Assembly (NCBI GenBank): GCA_905250115.1
Contig: CAJNOI010000025.1
Span: forward strand, 567,238-631,237
Reading direction: 5' to 3'
Source of the DNA: Adineta steineri
Lineage: Eukaryota > Rotifera > Eurotatoria > Adinetida > Adinetidae
Length of the DNA: 64,000 bases
Position 1 is the first letter of the stretch, and each line of letters starts with the position of its first letter. The position numbers and the translations under genes were made by a program. The notes beneath the pieces were generated by a model. That model ran no database searches and had not been told where the DNA came from. It was given only the letters and a program-made list of their open reading frames with translations. Below, piece after piece: positions 13,195 through 24,424 of this stretch.

Positions 13195-13398
13195 ATGGCG
13201 ACAATAGTTTATTCATTTCACTGGATAAAACATGATGAAAACAAACAACATCAATTCGAAAAACAAGAATCAATACCAACTCAATTAACAAATAATTCAA
13301 TTCAATTAACAAACAATTTAACTCAATTTAAAAATAATCAACAAAAAAATATTTATTCAAATAATTTTGACTTTCAACTTCTTCATTCAATTGTATAA
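13195..13398 (+). CDS. Possible small Asn/Gln-rich protein
   Basis: A 67-codon intronless frame starting MATIVYSFHWIKHDE, then rich in Gln, Asn and Thr with a small internal repeat (QLTNNSIQLTNN). Support is circumstantial: a TATA-like sequence upstream, an ACAA context before the ATG, and AATAAATAAA downstream near 13549. No signal peptide, motif or relative is recognised. It could be a rapidly evolving or stress-type small protein, or a chance frame. Confidence 0.3.
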   Translation: MATIVYSFHWIKHDENKQHQFEKQESIPTQLTNNSIQLTNNLTQFKNNQQKNIYSNNFDFQLLHSIV

Positions 13399-14588
13399 AT
13401 ATTGTTCATAGACAGTAATGATGTAGATAAATACTATTGTTTATATGCTCTTAAAAAAATTTTTTTCTGTACTATTTCAACTTACATTAATAAAAATGTA
13501 TAATAGATATCTATTTAGATATATAACATAAAATATTGTATACTATTCAATAAATAAAAGAAAATTATTATAAATAATATGTAAATTTCATGTATTGTTA
13601 TTAATTATCGATATTAGTACAATACGACAGGTAAATTTATAGTACATCCAGTGGCGGATTGAGAGGAAAGGGGGCGATGGGGGTCGTCGCTCCCCTTCAG
13701 AAATTTTTTTTGATTTTTTTACAGAAAAATGAAAGGAAAAGTAGGTTCACACTACTTCGATTGGGCTCAAAAATAGTTTTTAGCCGAAATCGCCCCTCTC
13801 TTCCAAAATCCTAGATCCGCCGCTGAGTACATTAAGTATAATTCTAATATTTTGTTAGTCTATAAGACATATCTAATATTCTTTATTTCAAACTATCACA
13901 ATGAAGTAAGTGAAAATTATGAATGAATATGACATCTCATTGTTTCTTTCTACTTTTATACAGTACGCAATTGTAATTCTTACTTTCATTTACCCTAGAA
14001 TTCTGTATAAACCTGTTAAACTTGATATTATTCTTACTTGTGTTTCAATTGAACTTTTATTCATTCATTCCTCTGCTTTTGATGATTATACTCCTGTAAA
14101 AGAACTTTATTGTTCATATGTGAAAAAAGATTATTTGTATCATGAATTATTCGAAGCAATATACATCAATTATATTATGCATATGTAAGTCATAAAACTA
14201 GTTCATCTAACTTGTCTTTTGCATGTTATGATTAAATTATCTTTCTACAAATTCCAGAATAAAAATAAAATGAAAGATAAAAGTTCGTCATTATTCATAT
14301 TTCAATATAGAAGAAAAAAAATGAAATAATAATAATAATAATGCGTATGTATTTCTTCTGTGAAACTATTATTTTTTTTTTGTTGTTGTTTGTTTATCAT
14401 TCTTTGTACAGATTCATTATTTTTCACGTTATACGTACGCGTGACAAAAAAAAAGAAAAAGAAAATTGAAGAATATAGATTTGTCATTTTTGTATGAAAG
14501 AGAAATATTGAACACATCAAATAGGAAAAAGAACGAAAGGAAAAAATATATATATATATCTGACATGATAATTAACACATTGATTATA
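13399..14588. other. Intergenic region carrying a hAT-type MITE
   Basis: Apart from the element at 13649-13825 no feature is supported. A 92-codon frame at 13910-14188 has chance-like composition. Poly-T/ATT tracts around 14300-14560 are the likely 3' flank of the CDK1-type gene. Confidence 0.35.
13649..13825. mobile_element. 177-bp hAT-type MITE
   Basis: Terminal inverted repeats CAGTGGCGGATTGAG and CAGCGGCGGATCTAG (the latter as reverse complement of the right end) begin with CAG and match the hAT superfamily pattern. Flanks are AGTACATC (13641-13648) and AGTACATT (13826-13833), an 8-bp target duplication with one mismatch. The interior is GC-richer than the surroundings and non-coding. 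It is non-autonomous; a transposase source must be elsewhere. Confidence 0.85.
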
Positions 14589-15980
14589 TTACTTGCCACC
14601 TTCTTTAACAACAGGTACAACGATTGGTGCTGGAATGGGAAAATTTTGTGGATCAAAATGTTTAAAATAAGGATGAGTAAGACATTGTTTAGCAGATATA
14701 CGTCGTACGGGGTCATAGACAAGCATTTTCTATAAAAAAACAAAGTCAAATAAATTTAATGTAAGTTTTTTTTAACAAACAAGAAGTAAATCAAGAGCAT
14801 CATCACGCATTCGATCGTTAAGTAATGATGATAAATCACTGCTTTGTTTCCAACGTGGAAATGAAGATTTAAATTCAGGTAGTGAAACTACACCTGGCCA
14901 TGATTCATCGGTTGGTGTACCGAGTGTACTAGAGAGATTAATAATAGAATTTACAGTTTTCATTAAGCAAAAAAAAATTATTTCTTTTACCGAAATATAC
15001 GAAAGAGTTGATCAATTTCAGAATCACCTTGAAACAATGGTCTTTTTGTATACATTTCAGCAAATATACAACCAACAGACCAAACATCAACTAAAAATAT
15101 TATATGCAGATAAAACTTATGTATTTTAAATACATACCTGGACATGAATAACGTGAAGCACCAAGTAAAACTTCAGGTGCTCGATACCATAAAGTAACAA
15201 CCTAAAAAAATTTGATCAATAAAAATTTATCAATAAAAATCTTCTAACTTCATGTGTATATATTCGAAGTGGTACACTAAATGCTCTGGCTAAACCAAAA
15301 TCAGCCAATTTAATAATTCCTTTTGTGTCTACAAGAAGATTTTGTGGTCTAAAAATAAACAAAAAGATTTTAACTATAGTAATATGAAACATTTGGCTTA
15401 GTTCTTTACTTTAAATCACGATGAATTATACGACGGCAATGACAAAAAAGTAATGCATCAATTATTTGATATGTATAACTCTAAAGATAAATTTATCTAT
15501 TAAATTATTAATATTTCATTTAAAAATATACTCGAATTAATGCACTGTCCATATCTTCATTTTCGCCTAAGCAATCAAAATATTTTTTTAAATCCATTGC
15601 TAAATATTCAAATATTAAATAAAGACGAGCATCTGTGAGAATAACATCACGAAGTCTAAATAATAATGATTTTTATTTTTCTTCAATGATATTTTGTTTT
15701 CAAACTTACTGAACAATACTTGGATGTCGAAGTTCTTTTAAAATTGATATTTCGCGAATAGCTGTTGCCGGTACACCATCATCTTCACCTTCTAATCGAA
15801 TCTTTTTTAATGCATATATTTGTGATGTTGGTCGATGACACACTTTATATACAATGCCGTAAGTACCTAATAATAATTTTAATTAAGATAATTATCAATG
15901 ATTTTTTTTTCTTTCTTAAGTATACCTTCTCCAACTTTACTCAATCGTTCGAAGTCATCGATATTAAATTGAGGCGGCAT
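14589..15980 (-). CDS. Cyclin-dependent kinase 1-type cell-cycle kinase
   Basis: Nine exons (15980-15926, 15866-15710, 15655-15532, 15480-15410, 15348-15249, 15201-15138, 15090-14991, 14928-14781, 14729-14589) give 319 residues. Visible elements: glycine loop [10 protein letters not shown] with the inhibitory Thr-Tyr pair, catalytic lysine in ALKKIRLE (Lys39), HRDLKPQN, DFG in [11 protein letters not shown], and T-loop [13 protein letters not shown] with the activating threonine. QLFRIFRTLGTP and YDPVRRIS match CDK1/CDK2. The cyclin-binding helix reads PATAIRE (51-57) where CDK1 and CDK2 have PSTAIRE. Role: cyclin-dependent phosphorylation driving cell-cycle transitions. It is about 20 residues longer than human CDK1, with an extended C-terminus rich in Pro and Val. 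The last intron uses a GTTTGT donor. CDK1 is favoured over CDK2 by overall likeness, but I cannot settle it without alignment. Confidence 0.9.
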
Positions 15981-17258
15981 TTTTCTTTTAGATCAATCTA
16001 AAATAACATAGTACAATCTATATATATATATATAAATACGCATATATGTGTATGTCGAACGAACAAACGAAATAAACTGTTAAGTGATTGTTAATCTAAC
16101 TGTTTTCAACAAAGAATAGAAATCAGTAAGGAACCAATTAGAAAAGAGAGATCGAAGAGATTGAGAAAATGATAAAGAACAATGATAGAATGATATTAAG
16201 ACTATCTTTTAATCATTATTATATACAATAATTTGCTATAAAATTTATATCTAATATTGAGTTAGGACGAACGATGGCGCCACTTTTTAAAAACCAAAAA
16301 TTTATCTTATCAAGTTTAATGCGTTAGAGAAGTTATCGAATATTGCAGTAAACTAGTTACAATTTGATACAATCCAAAGTATAATAATAATAAAAACTTC
16401 GATATAAATGTTTTTCTACTATTGGGCTAATTTTTGCCAGTATATTTTCAAAGTATTCAATCATCGTATTACAAGTAGATAGATTTAGGACACGAGCAGT
16501 AATTAATAATAATAAAGCGCACAGATATTGTGGTGCATTATAAATATTATGTTTTTTTTCTTTATTAAGAACCGCAGAACTTTAACATCTTCGATATTTG
16601 TACTTATCCCTTCGTAAACGGCACACTTTAAATATTCTTATTAGTTATGATATCTTGCTATAGCAACCTCTCTAACGAGAACATGTTTTATGCACCTATA
16701 AGAATGAGTACACTTCATTTATGATTCAATTGTTATACATGTAAACAAGGATAATAAGACATGAGCTTATTTTCCAAGAAAAAACACAATCAATCAGTTT
16801 TTTATCCAGGTTTCGTTTTTCGGATGGGCGACGTTCATATAGCTACTGTATTTTTTCAAGTGGATAGCGCCCACCCGCTGGATAAACACTAATCAATCAA
16901 TGAAAATAAGAATAAAATTAGTTTCAGACAGCGTAAATTGGCTAAAAACATAACATTCAAGATAAACTTAATTTCGTATAAGATTACGTAAGCAATTATA
17001 TAAATTCATTGTTTCTTTTTAGATATACACAAATTTAACTAATCTTTTATTTTCTTTAAGCATAACAATCATTACATCAAAACAGATTTACAAAAAAAAA
17101 CAAACAAATTTATTAGTACAGAAAAATAGTTCAATAGAATAAATTCTCTATTTATATTTATATATTTAATTGCGAAAATTATCTAAATATTAGTATCTGA
17201 CATATATATATATATTACATATACAATAGTATATTACATATACAATAGTAAAGCAAAA
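15981..17258. other. Intergenic between CDK1-type gene and PARI
   Basis: No coding region seen. It holds the 95-bp element at 16796-16890, a (TA)n run near 16020-16035 directly upstream of the kinase start, and a duplicated TACAATAGTATATTACATA-like stretch at about 17210-17250, at the 3' end of PARI. Confidence 0.4.
16796..16890. mobile_element. 95-bp MITE with AGT...ACT ends and 8-bp duplication
   Basis: The left end AGTTTTTTATCCAGG and the right end (reverse complement) AGTGTTTATCCAGCGG form imperfect inverted repeats. The exact 8-bp AATCAATC stands on both sides (16788-16795 and 16891-16898). The interior is GC-rich with an internal GGATGGGCG/CGCCCACCC inverse match, so almost the whole element can fold. 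The end sequence resembles that of the element at 31913-32059, so the two form one family, probably hAT-related by duplication length. Confidence 0.82.
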
Positions 17259-20200
17259 TTAACTTTTTGAACGAAAAAAAGTCGTAATCATTTTCTGACC
17301 AACTACTAAAACATTTGTATTTGTTTTCTTTTGTTTTTTACGTGGTTCTTCAGCATTTGTTGATGTTGTTGTTGTTCGTTTATTATTCATTAATGATAAA
17401 TTCTCTTTATCACCTTCACTAATTAATGAAAATGGTATTGGATTGGAATTTTTATCATTATCGATTTGTTGCCGTTGTTCAATTTCAAATGAATTCATAT
17501 GAATTTCACCTAGTGGTTGACGTATTGAACCAGATGAGATGTTTTCATTTGAATCTATTGAATGACTTGTTTGAGAACCTGAATCAAAACTTTTTTCTTC
17601 AATTGCTGATAAATCAAGACATCGTTGTGATTTACTAAATATTCAAGAGAATGATATATGTTAATAATAATCTATTTTTCTTTATATTTACCGTCGTTCA
17701 AATTTATTTTTTTTCGTAGGTACGATATCCTTTTTTATATCATTCTCTTTAGTTTTCTTTTTCCACATAAATACAGATTCCGCAGGAATATCAATTGATT
17801 TTTCTTCAATAGGTATTTCTACGATTTTTTCAATAACAATTGGTATTGGTGTTAATGGACTTCTGTATTATAAAAAAGAAAGTATTTCTTAGAGAGAAAA
17901 ATAAATAAATACCTTAAAAGACGAGATGACGTTGCTTTTCGTAGTCCTGTTGATGGACTATCGTAATGATCATTTGTTGTTAAAATTATTGGTAAATGAA
18001 TAGTTTGTTTAGCACATAGATAAGCAATAGAACGAAGAAAACGACGACCAGCCAATGTACCACCAGATGATGCAGACTAAAATATATATTTGTCATAAAA
18101 AACATCTATTCAAATTTATATAGTAACTAGAAAGAGGATTCGATAAGATTAGGAAACAATTATCTGTTTCAGTGGAGCTTAGAAAAATTTCTTATCTATT
18201 TGTATGTAATGATCAAATTTAAGCCTTACTCGAATTGGTGATATACAGTCTGTAATTTTATGTGTTGTTTGAAAACATTCACAAAATTCTTCAATAATAT
18301 CTTTAAAAATTGATTCACATCGATTAAATGAAATATCTTTTCGTAATTGTTTAGAAATAAGCATCATTAATTTACGAAATGTTACACTAAATGAATGAAA
18401 AAGAAAGACAATATGAACATTTTTAAATAATAAAATAATTATTTACATTGAATCAATTTTTAAATGTTCATTTTCTTCAATTATCATTTGTAATTGTTCA
18501 ATGAAATCAAAGAATTCTTTTATACCAACATAATATTTATCAAGAGCTATAAATGATTCATCATCATTATTTGTTGACTCTTGAGATGATTGTGATGATG
18601 ATGATTGCGATAAACGACTTGATAATAATTCTTTGCGTCGAATAAATGAAAGAAGTATTTGATAAATAGTTAAACATTCATTTTTCGATAATTTTGTTAA
18701 ACGTCGCAATTCAACTATTGTTCGTCGTTCAATGCCAGTACGTACAGGTGTTGCAAGACAATGAATAAGAGCATGCTCATTACGTGTATCCAATAAAAGT
18801 GAAAGGTATGTACATAATGTATGCTTAATATAATTCTATATAAAACAGAAAATAGATTTTAAGATAAAATAGGAAACGAAATAAACAACGGTCTGAGATT
18901 AAGGAAGAAATGATCATAGTAAGAAAAAGGAGAATATGATTAGCATGTTAGTTTAAGTCAATAATCTATATACACTACATCTGAACTCATCGGTAGGGGT
19001 CCGTTGAACTCAGACAGTATCAAGTATCCAAAGAATTCTCCGAGCCTTTTCTTAAGGTATACAATCTATTCCGCAAACAGCCATAATAATGTTCGAATAT
19101 TTCCAAACGTTTAACATTTATTCTACTATGCATGAATTTACCATAGCCAACAATGAAATCTTTTCCTTCGATTCAAATCTGGGCAGAATACTTGAAGTAC
19201 TCGTACTCGAGAAAGCCCGTACTTGCCCGAACCTGCTTCTACTTTCTTTCATCAATGGATCGGAAATGACTGAATCTGAACATTTCAACTCGGCGCATGA
19301 TGCTTAGTATATCTTCAATCTATGCACATGTTAAAACTGAACATAGTCAGGAGAAAAGAAGGATCTTTACGTTTTCTATTAGAAACTGAAGTTTTCAATA
19401 AAAATTTTTGATTAGTTAGTCCAACGAAATAAAGTATGCGTTAATAAGAATCTTTTCATTCAAAAGCTTACTTTACTAATTGTTTGTTCCATATGTTTTT
19501 TCTCTTTTTCAAATAATTTAACTATATTTTCACTTGTTTCTATAGTTGTTATTTGTGTTTCTTCATTGTAAATTGAACGTTCTAATGCTATTTCTAATAA
19601 ATGATCAAAAAATAATCGATCAATTTCATTATTTATATGATTTATATTTAAATCAATCATTTTAATACATGTTTGTATTTGACATTGATGAAATAAATCA
19701 ATGATATCCTTTAAACCACATCGATTTAAATATTTGTTATAATTTTCTAATATTAAATCATCTTTATTATTTTGAAATTTTTTTTTACATAATTCTAAAA
19801 ATTCTATTGATGATGTTGAAGAATGAATTATTTGATAAATAATAAACATATCATGTAAACCAATAATATTATTTGGTTGAATAGATTTATTAGAAGTTTT
19901 GATTTGATTGGAATAAATTTTCGTAAAATAATAATCAATCAACCATGATGATATTGTTGAAGATGAATCTGTAATTATAGAGGAAAAAAAAGCTGTTAGT
20001 CTATATTCCTTCAAAACTGAAATCAATATTAGAGCAAAGCGCTATTGATGTATGTACTCTTTGAACTTATATGAATAGTATTGTACAATCGGGGTATGTC
20101 TGTGACGCATTACTAAGGATTACTACAGTCAGTGGGTGCAGATATCTACCTCAATACACTTTCTTCTAGATCGTATCTCACAAAATCATGGGAACCGGAA

Positions 20201-20522
20201 TGTTCAGCACAGTAATTATTCAGCGCATGAAAACATCAACACTAAGAAAAATTAGAATCTTGAGGGTGGGTGTGGGTGGGCATCAGTAGTGTATTCTAAT
20301 CGCACGTCTACTCCCGCACCCACACCTACATCTACACCCACTCTCAAGATTTTAATTTTTCTTGGTGCTGAATAATTACTGTGCTGATCATTCGTGTGCT
20401 GAAAAATCCGGTGCTGAACGTTCGCCAATCCCAAAATTATAAATAAAAACTTAATTTTTACCTAATGATATAACAATTAAATCGTCATCTTCATTATTAT
20501 TGATTGTTAATTTAATCTGCAT
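17259..20522 (-). CDS. PARPBP: PCNA-interacting partner PARI (PARP1-binding protein)
   Basis: Eight exons (20522-20462, 20016-19472, 18835-18447, 18386-18230, 18076-17913, 17862-17692, 17634-17259 and phase-consistent joins) give 620 residues; human PARI has 579. Recognised from the order of conserved blocks: LFHQCQIQT (human VYQKCRILT), a helical YLSLLLDTRNEHALIHCLATP block, TIYQILLSFIRRKELLSS, then GIKEFFDFIEQLQ. The protein ends with a PCNA-interaction motif QKMITTFF at 609-616, the same place as human QAKLTQFF. PARI carries a helicase-like fold without ATPase motifs. It binds SUMO-modified PCNA and removes RAD51 from DNA, restraining homologous recombination at forks. The tail before the PIP motif is Lys-rich and likely a nuclear signal (EEPRKKQKKT). 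Introns 1 and 2 are long (445 and 636 bp); intron 1 contains a MITE. The count listed here is seven coding exons; no break is seen. Confidence 0.82.
20190..20432. mobile_element. 243-bp MITE inside PARI intron 1
   Basis: The ends GGGAACCGGAATGTTCAGCAC and GGGATTGGCGAACGTTCAGCAC (right end reversed) differ at few places but share GTTCAGCAC. Flanks AAAATCAT (20182-20189) and AAAATTAT (20433-20440) form an 8-bp duplication with one mismatch. Inside, AGCACAGTAATTATTCAGC and AAGAAAAATTARAATCTTGAG recur in inverse orientation, followed by facing G-rich (GGGTGGGTGTGGGTGGG) and C-rich cores. The element is one large hairpin, non-coding. The superfamily is uncertain: 8-bp duplications fit hAT, but the ends lack CAG. 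Confidence 0.8.
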
Positions 20523-20657
20523 CTATTGAAAATAATAAATATATACCTTTAAATATCTTTAAAAATTAAAAAAAAAGCCAAATCCAGTTTATTTAAATAG
20601 CCAAAAAAAAAGAAAAAAAAGAAAACTTTCATCACAATTCACCGGATAAATAAATGT

Positions 20658-22555
20658 TTATTCTTGTGCTTTAATAATTAATGGTTTGCCTTTTGGATCA
20701 TCAAATCGATCATTGGATTTAATTGACATCATACGAGTAATACCAAATAATAATATAGCGAGACAAAGTAAACTTGATGTTATACCCATCCATATTCCAC
20801 TTGTAAAAAATGATGTACAGTAATTAGGTGGACCAAAAAATGAACCATTACCATAAAATGGTTGGAACTAAAGATAAAAATATAATTCAATTCTTTTTAG
20901 TTTTTTGTAAGAATATAAAAATTTTACTTGAAACGATTTTATATTAAATTTATCAGTAAAATTATATTTTCCATATTTTGTTGTATCATCATATCGAACA
21001 AACGTTGCTGTTGTACAAACATAAGAAAATTTAGGAGGTGTATCCATTAGATTTTGCATTCCAAATGCAAAATATCGATAAAGATTATCATTAACAGTAA
21101 TATTAGTTAAATACCAGTATTGTCCAATGATTGTAGCAACTAATCTTTAAATAAATATTATAATTGTTAATTCGATTTCTCGATCGAAAAATATTTTGTC
21201 GATTATCACTACAGTTAACTGATGTCTTAAACAGAGACGGGCAACTCCGGGGGGTAAGCAACTCCAACTGTGGAGTTGAAGTTGCTCATCTCTGGTCTTA
21301 AAATTGACTTTACTTTTTCTACATTCAATGTATAACTTCTATCGATACTATATAAACACAGTTGTACTGCTAGTCTTAGATTCGTGTCTCACATATTTTA
21401 ATAAGCTTTCACATTATCTATCTCTTCGCAAACACACTTCCTGCTAGATAAACTTTTCGCTCAATTGTAGATTTCATTATCTGAAAACAAAATATCATAT
21501 ATTTTACCTCATATTAACAACATCCGATGCTAATTGTGGATTAATCCATACAAGATCAAGAATAGCTGAACTCTGATTACTATTTGTTACTGTTGTATTT
21601 AGTACACATTTACTTCCAGTTAAATTTAAATTATAACTTTGACTGGATGATTTATCTCCATTTTTATTAATCCAAATTGCATTTTGAGCATAAAACATAC
21701 ATGTTTTATTATCAGATACAATTATATTAGAATTTGCAGCTTGATTTGTTGCACGACGTTTACGAGACTAATTTTTTAAAAATAAAATCAATAGAAATTT
21801 ATCATTTTATTCTTACTGATTGTTCATTTTGAGTTGGATAATTCATAAGTGCAATTACAATCGCTTTATCTGTATTTGTTCCAATTTTATTTATCTTTTC
21901 TTGCATTGCATTTAATGCTAAAGTAAAAAACAGAAAGAATATTAGTTTTTCTATAATTATTTAAAACAAACCATCATGTAGAGTTTCATAAATCTGTGAT
22001 GATGATAATTGAAAATGTGTACGAGCACATTTCATATTGTTCGATTGAGGAGCCTTTGAAAATATATCATACGCATCTTTACCACAATTTGGGTAATAAC
22101 GAAGATTAGTTTGATCTTTCTATTTAAAAGATAATAGTAAAAAAATTATTTGATATTATTATATTTACTTTAATATCTGTTAAAAGTGGATAATTGTTTT
22201 GTAAACCTTCATAGATATCTTCAATAAGGAACTAAATAGAGAATAATGTAAGATTTCTTTTTGTATTATCTTTTCACTTACATCTTTTACAGCAATTATT
22301 TCTAATTGAATTATTTCATTCGGTAATGTACAGATATTATCGGAAATCAGATCAAGTGGTCGCTGAGTAGAAAGCGCGCCTGCCGATTTAGGAAGTACCC
22401 TGTAGAAATAAACTAGTTAATGATGAAAAGAATGAAAATTTAACTTACTCATTAGACCAAAGAATTACTGGTGATGGTGATGATAATACTTGATTTTGTA
22501 GAGAAAAACCAATGAGAACAAACAAAAAAGACGATATTGAAAGATGCATGTCCAT
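20658..22555 (-). CDS. ATP6AP1: V-type proton ATPase accessory subunit S1 (Ac45)
   Basis: Eight exons (22555-22449, 22399-22282, 22231-22169, 22119-21972, 21917-21817, 21767-21508, 21144-20928, 20867-20658) give 407 residues. A signal peptide covers residues about 1-25. A furin-type site RKRR lies at 181-184, then a luminal domain with many N-glycosylation sequons and paired cysteines, then one membrane helix (GIWMGITSSLLCLAILLFGI). The cytoplasmic tail contains DRFDDPKGKP, which is diagnostic for Ac45. The subunit sits in the V0 sector and guides assembly and targeting of the proton pump to secretory and lysosomal membranes. Intron 6 (363 bp) holds a 63-bp MITE. The neighbouring minus-strand genes are separately promoted. 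Confidence 0.93.
21232..21294. mobile_element. 63-bp hAT-type micro-MITE in ATP6AP1 intron
   Basis: The left end CAGAGACGGGCAACTCC and the right end CAGAGATGAGCAACTTC (reversed) are inverted repeats starting with CAGAG. A perfect 8-bp GTCTTAAA lies at 21224-21231 and again at 21295-21302. A second inverse pair inside (CAACTCCA/TGGAGTTG) makes the whole element a stem. At 63 bp it is little more than two transposase-binding ends. Confidence 0.9.
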
Positions 22556-22984
22556 TGAGAAAACGAACGAAAAAGAAAAGTGATTGTTTTTGTTTCAGTC
22601 GATTTGTTTCAATCAAAGAACGAAATAAAACCAATCGAAAACATCTAAATCATAGAGGGCAGTATTTATACATATTAAATTGATTGGCGATATCGACAAT
22701 CTGACAGTACTATATATAGAATTATGATATAGCCTTGTCTCCACTAGAAAAAAAATGTGAATTAAAAGTCCCACAAAATCGCGTGTGTCTACATTTAGAA
22801 AGTTAATGCATCAATCAAAATTCAGAAGGAGTGATAGTGAGATAAAAGGTTTCAAAATGTTGAATAGTACTCGCTTAATTCGACTTATAATATAAATGAA
22901 ACGAAAAAAGAATTCATCAGCACACTTCATACCTATAAAAATTATTTTATCGATTTATCATTTATATAAATGACATAAATCAAC

Positions 22985-23170
22985 ACTTCACTGTTGGTTA
23001 GGAAGAGTGTACATCTGTCACATTTATATAAATGCGTAATAGACTAAAAAAAACTTTTCTTTTTTTCTTTTCCTGATTCTGTAGGAAAGTGTTCATCTGT
23101 TGCAATTATATAAATGAGAAATGAACTGAAAAAACTTCTCTTTTTTTCTTTCTCTAACTTACTGTAAAGT
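22985..23170. repeat. Diverged tandem duplication, about 85 bp unit
   Basis: Two copies side by side share GTGT-CATCTGT, ATTTATATAAATG or ATTATATAAATG, then a stretch reading roughly AGACTAAAAAAAACTTTTCTTTTTTTCTTT and its near-copy. A third partial start, AGTGTTCATTTATATCA, follows at about 23168. The copies are clearly diverged. Function unknown; it lies upstream of ATP6AP1. Confidence 0.6.
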
Positions 23171-23607
23171 GTTCATTTATATCATAAGTCAAATTAGACA
23201 TGCCTTGATGTAGAAAATCTATGAAGATTATGTCAATCTGATACAACTACCTGTAGAGAGAATCCATCTATATTGTTATTGGATTTCCAATTATTGTTGA
23301 AACCTGATTTGAAAGAGGTATACGTCAAATTATTGTAGAACAATTATTATTATTGAATAAAGTTTGAGTGATGATTGTAAATGGTTGAGAGTGCAATAAA
23401 AAAGAAGAGATTTACTTCTTTGATTTTCTCCAACTTATCTTTTTTGTGTATTCGTTAAAATTTTGCATATCATTACGTTGATAAGAAATATATCAGTATA
23501 TTAAAGATTACAAATCACAAATCATTATATCTGTACAAAGCTGAATTGTAATGAGATGAAAAATACTATAAAAAAAGGTTTTTGGACTAAATGTTTGCCC
23601 ATTTCTA

Positions 23608-24090
23608 ACTCTTTTCAAAGTATTCTAGACGAGTGGAAACCTAAGGATTAGTAGATCAGACTTTTGTGCTCTTTCTAAATATATACCTGTTTTTGAAAGA
23701 TCTAAAAAGATGGTTTGAATAGAAAAATCTCCTTGTACATTTTCGAATTTCTACTTACGACATACAAAATATAGTATTTGAATTTAACGCGTTGTTCTGA
23801 TAAAATATCTAAATTGTTGTTTTTCTACCAACCACAATGTAGCTCTTATGTAAAGAACTGTTCGCTCTACAAAATTATCAAATGGAACCATTTTTAGCAT
23901 CTTTGCATAGGGATGTATGAAAGTCTCTTTGTTCACCACGCACATCAGTTTTTTAGAATGTTCAAAGGTTTCCTCGCTATTCTCGAGCATAAACAAGTAC
24001 AGAATTCCTAAAGCCATATTAAGAAAGAGTATAAAATTCACGTTCCCTAACTCTTAGTTTTTCACTCGTCTAGAATACTTTGAAAAGAGT
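23608..24090. repeat. About 480-bp element with 45-bp inverted ends
   Basis: The block ACTCTTTTCAAAGTATTCTAGACGAGTG at 23608-23635 recurs inverted at the far end, followed in both arms by a weaker match through AACCTAAGGATTA. Between them a minus-strand frame of 85 codons (23784-24041) fills over half the element but has no recognised domain. The flanks show no clear duplication. Likely a non-autonomous DNA transposon or part of one; family unassigned. Confidence 0.65.
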
Positions 24091-24424
24091 CAAAAACTTG
24101 TTGATATATCATAATACTTCTATAATCAAAATTCATTAGAAAATTTCTAATCGAACAAATTCTTCATCATAATAAACAGTCTCAATTAATTTCTACATAA
24201 ACCTATTATTCTATTTGAATTCATAATATCGAAATCCTGTAAATATTTTCTGAATGAATACATTTCTATCTAAAGAAAATATTCTATGAATTAAAGTTGT
24301 TACTTTTTATTAATTATCTCTTCTTTTTTTCTTATTGTACTGTTTTTGTATTTTTTTTTCGATCGCACACACAAATACAAAACAAAAGAAAAAACAAACA
24401 AAACATATGTGTTTAGTTTTTGTT

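Larger units (their letters stand above)
22556..24424. other. Intergenic between ATP6AP1 and RPL26
   Basis: No host gene seen. Contains near-duplicate segments around 22985-23060 and 23080-23165 (GTGTACATCTGTCACATTTATATAAATG versus GTGTTCATCTGTTGCAATTATATAAATG, each followed by AAAAAACTT and poly-T/C) and an inverted-repeat element at 23608-24090. Confidence 0.45.

Noticed and set aside
13910-14188. 92-codon frame
   Set aside because: Same composition problem and no promoter or splice evidence.
14302-14749. Overlapping frames on both strands
   Set aside because: They are poly-Phe/Lys readings of homopolymer tracts and partly the antisense of the last CDK1-type exon.
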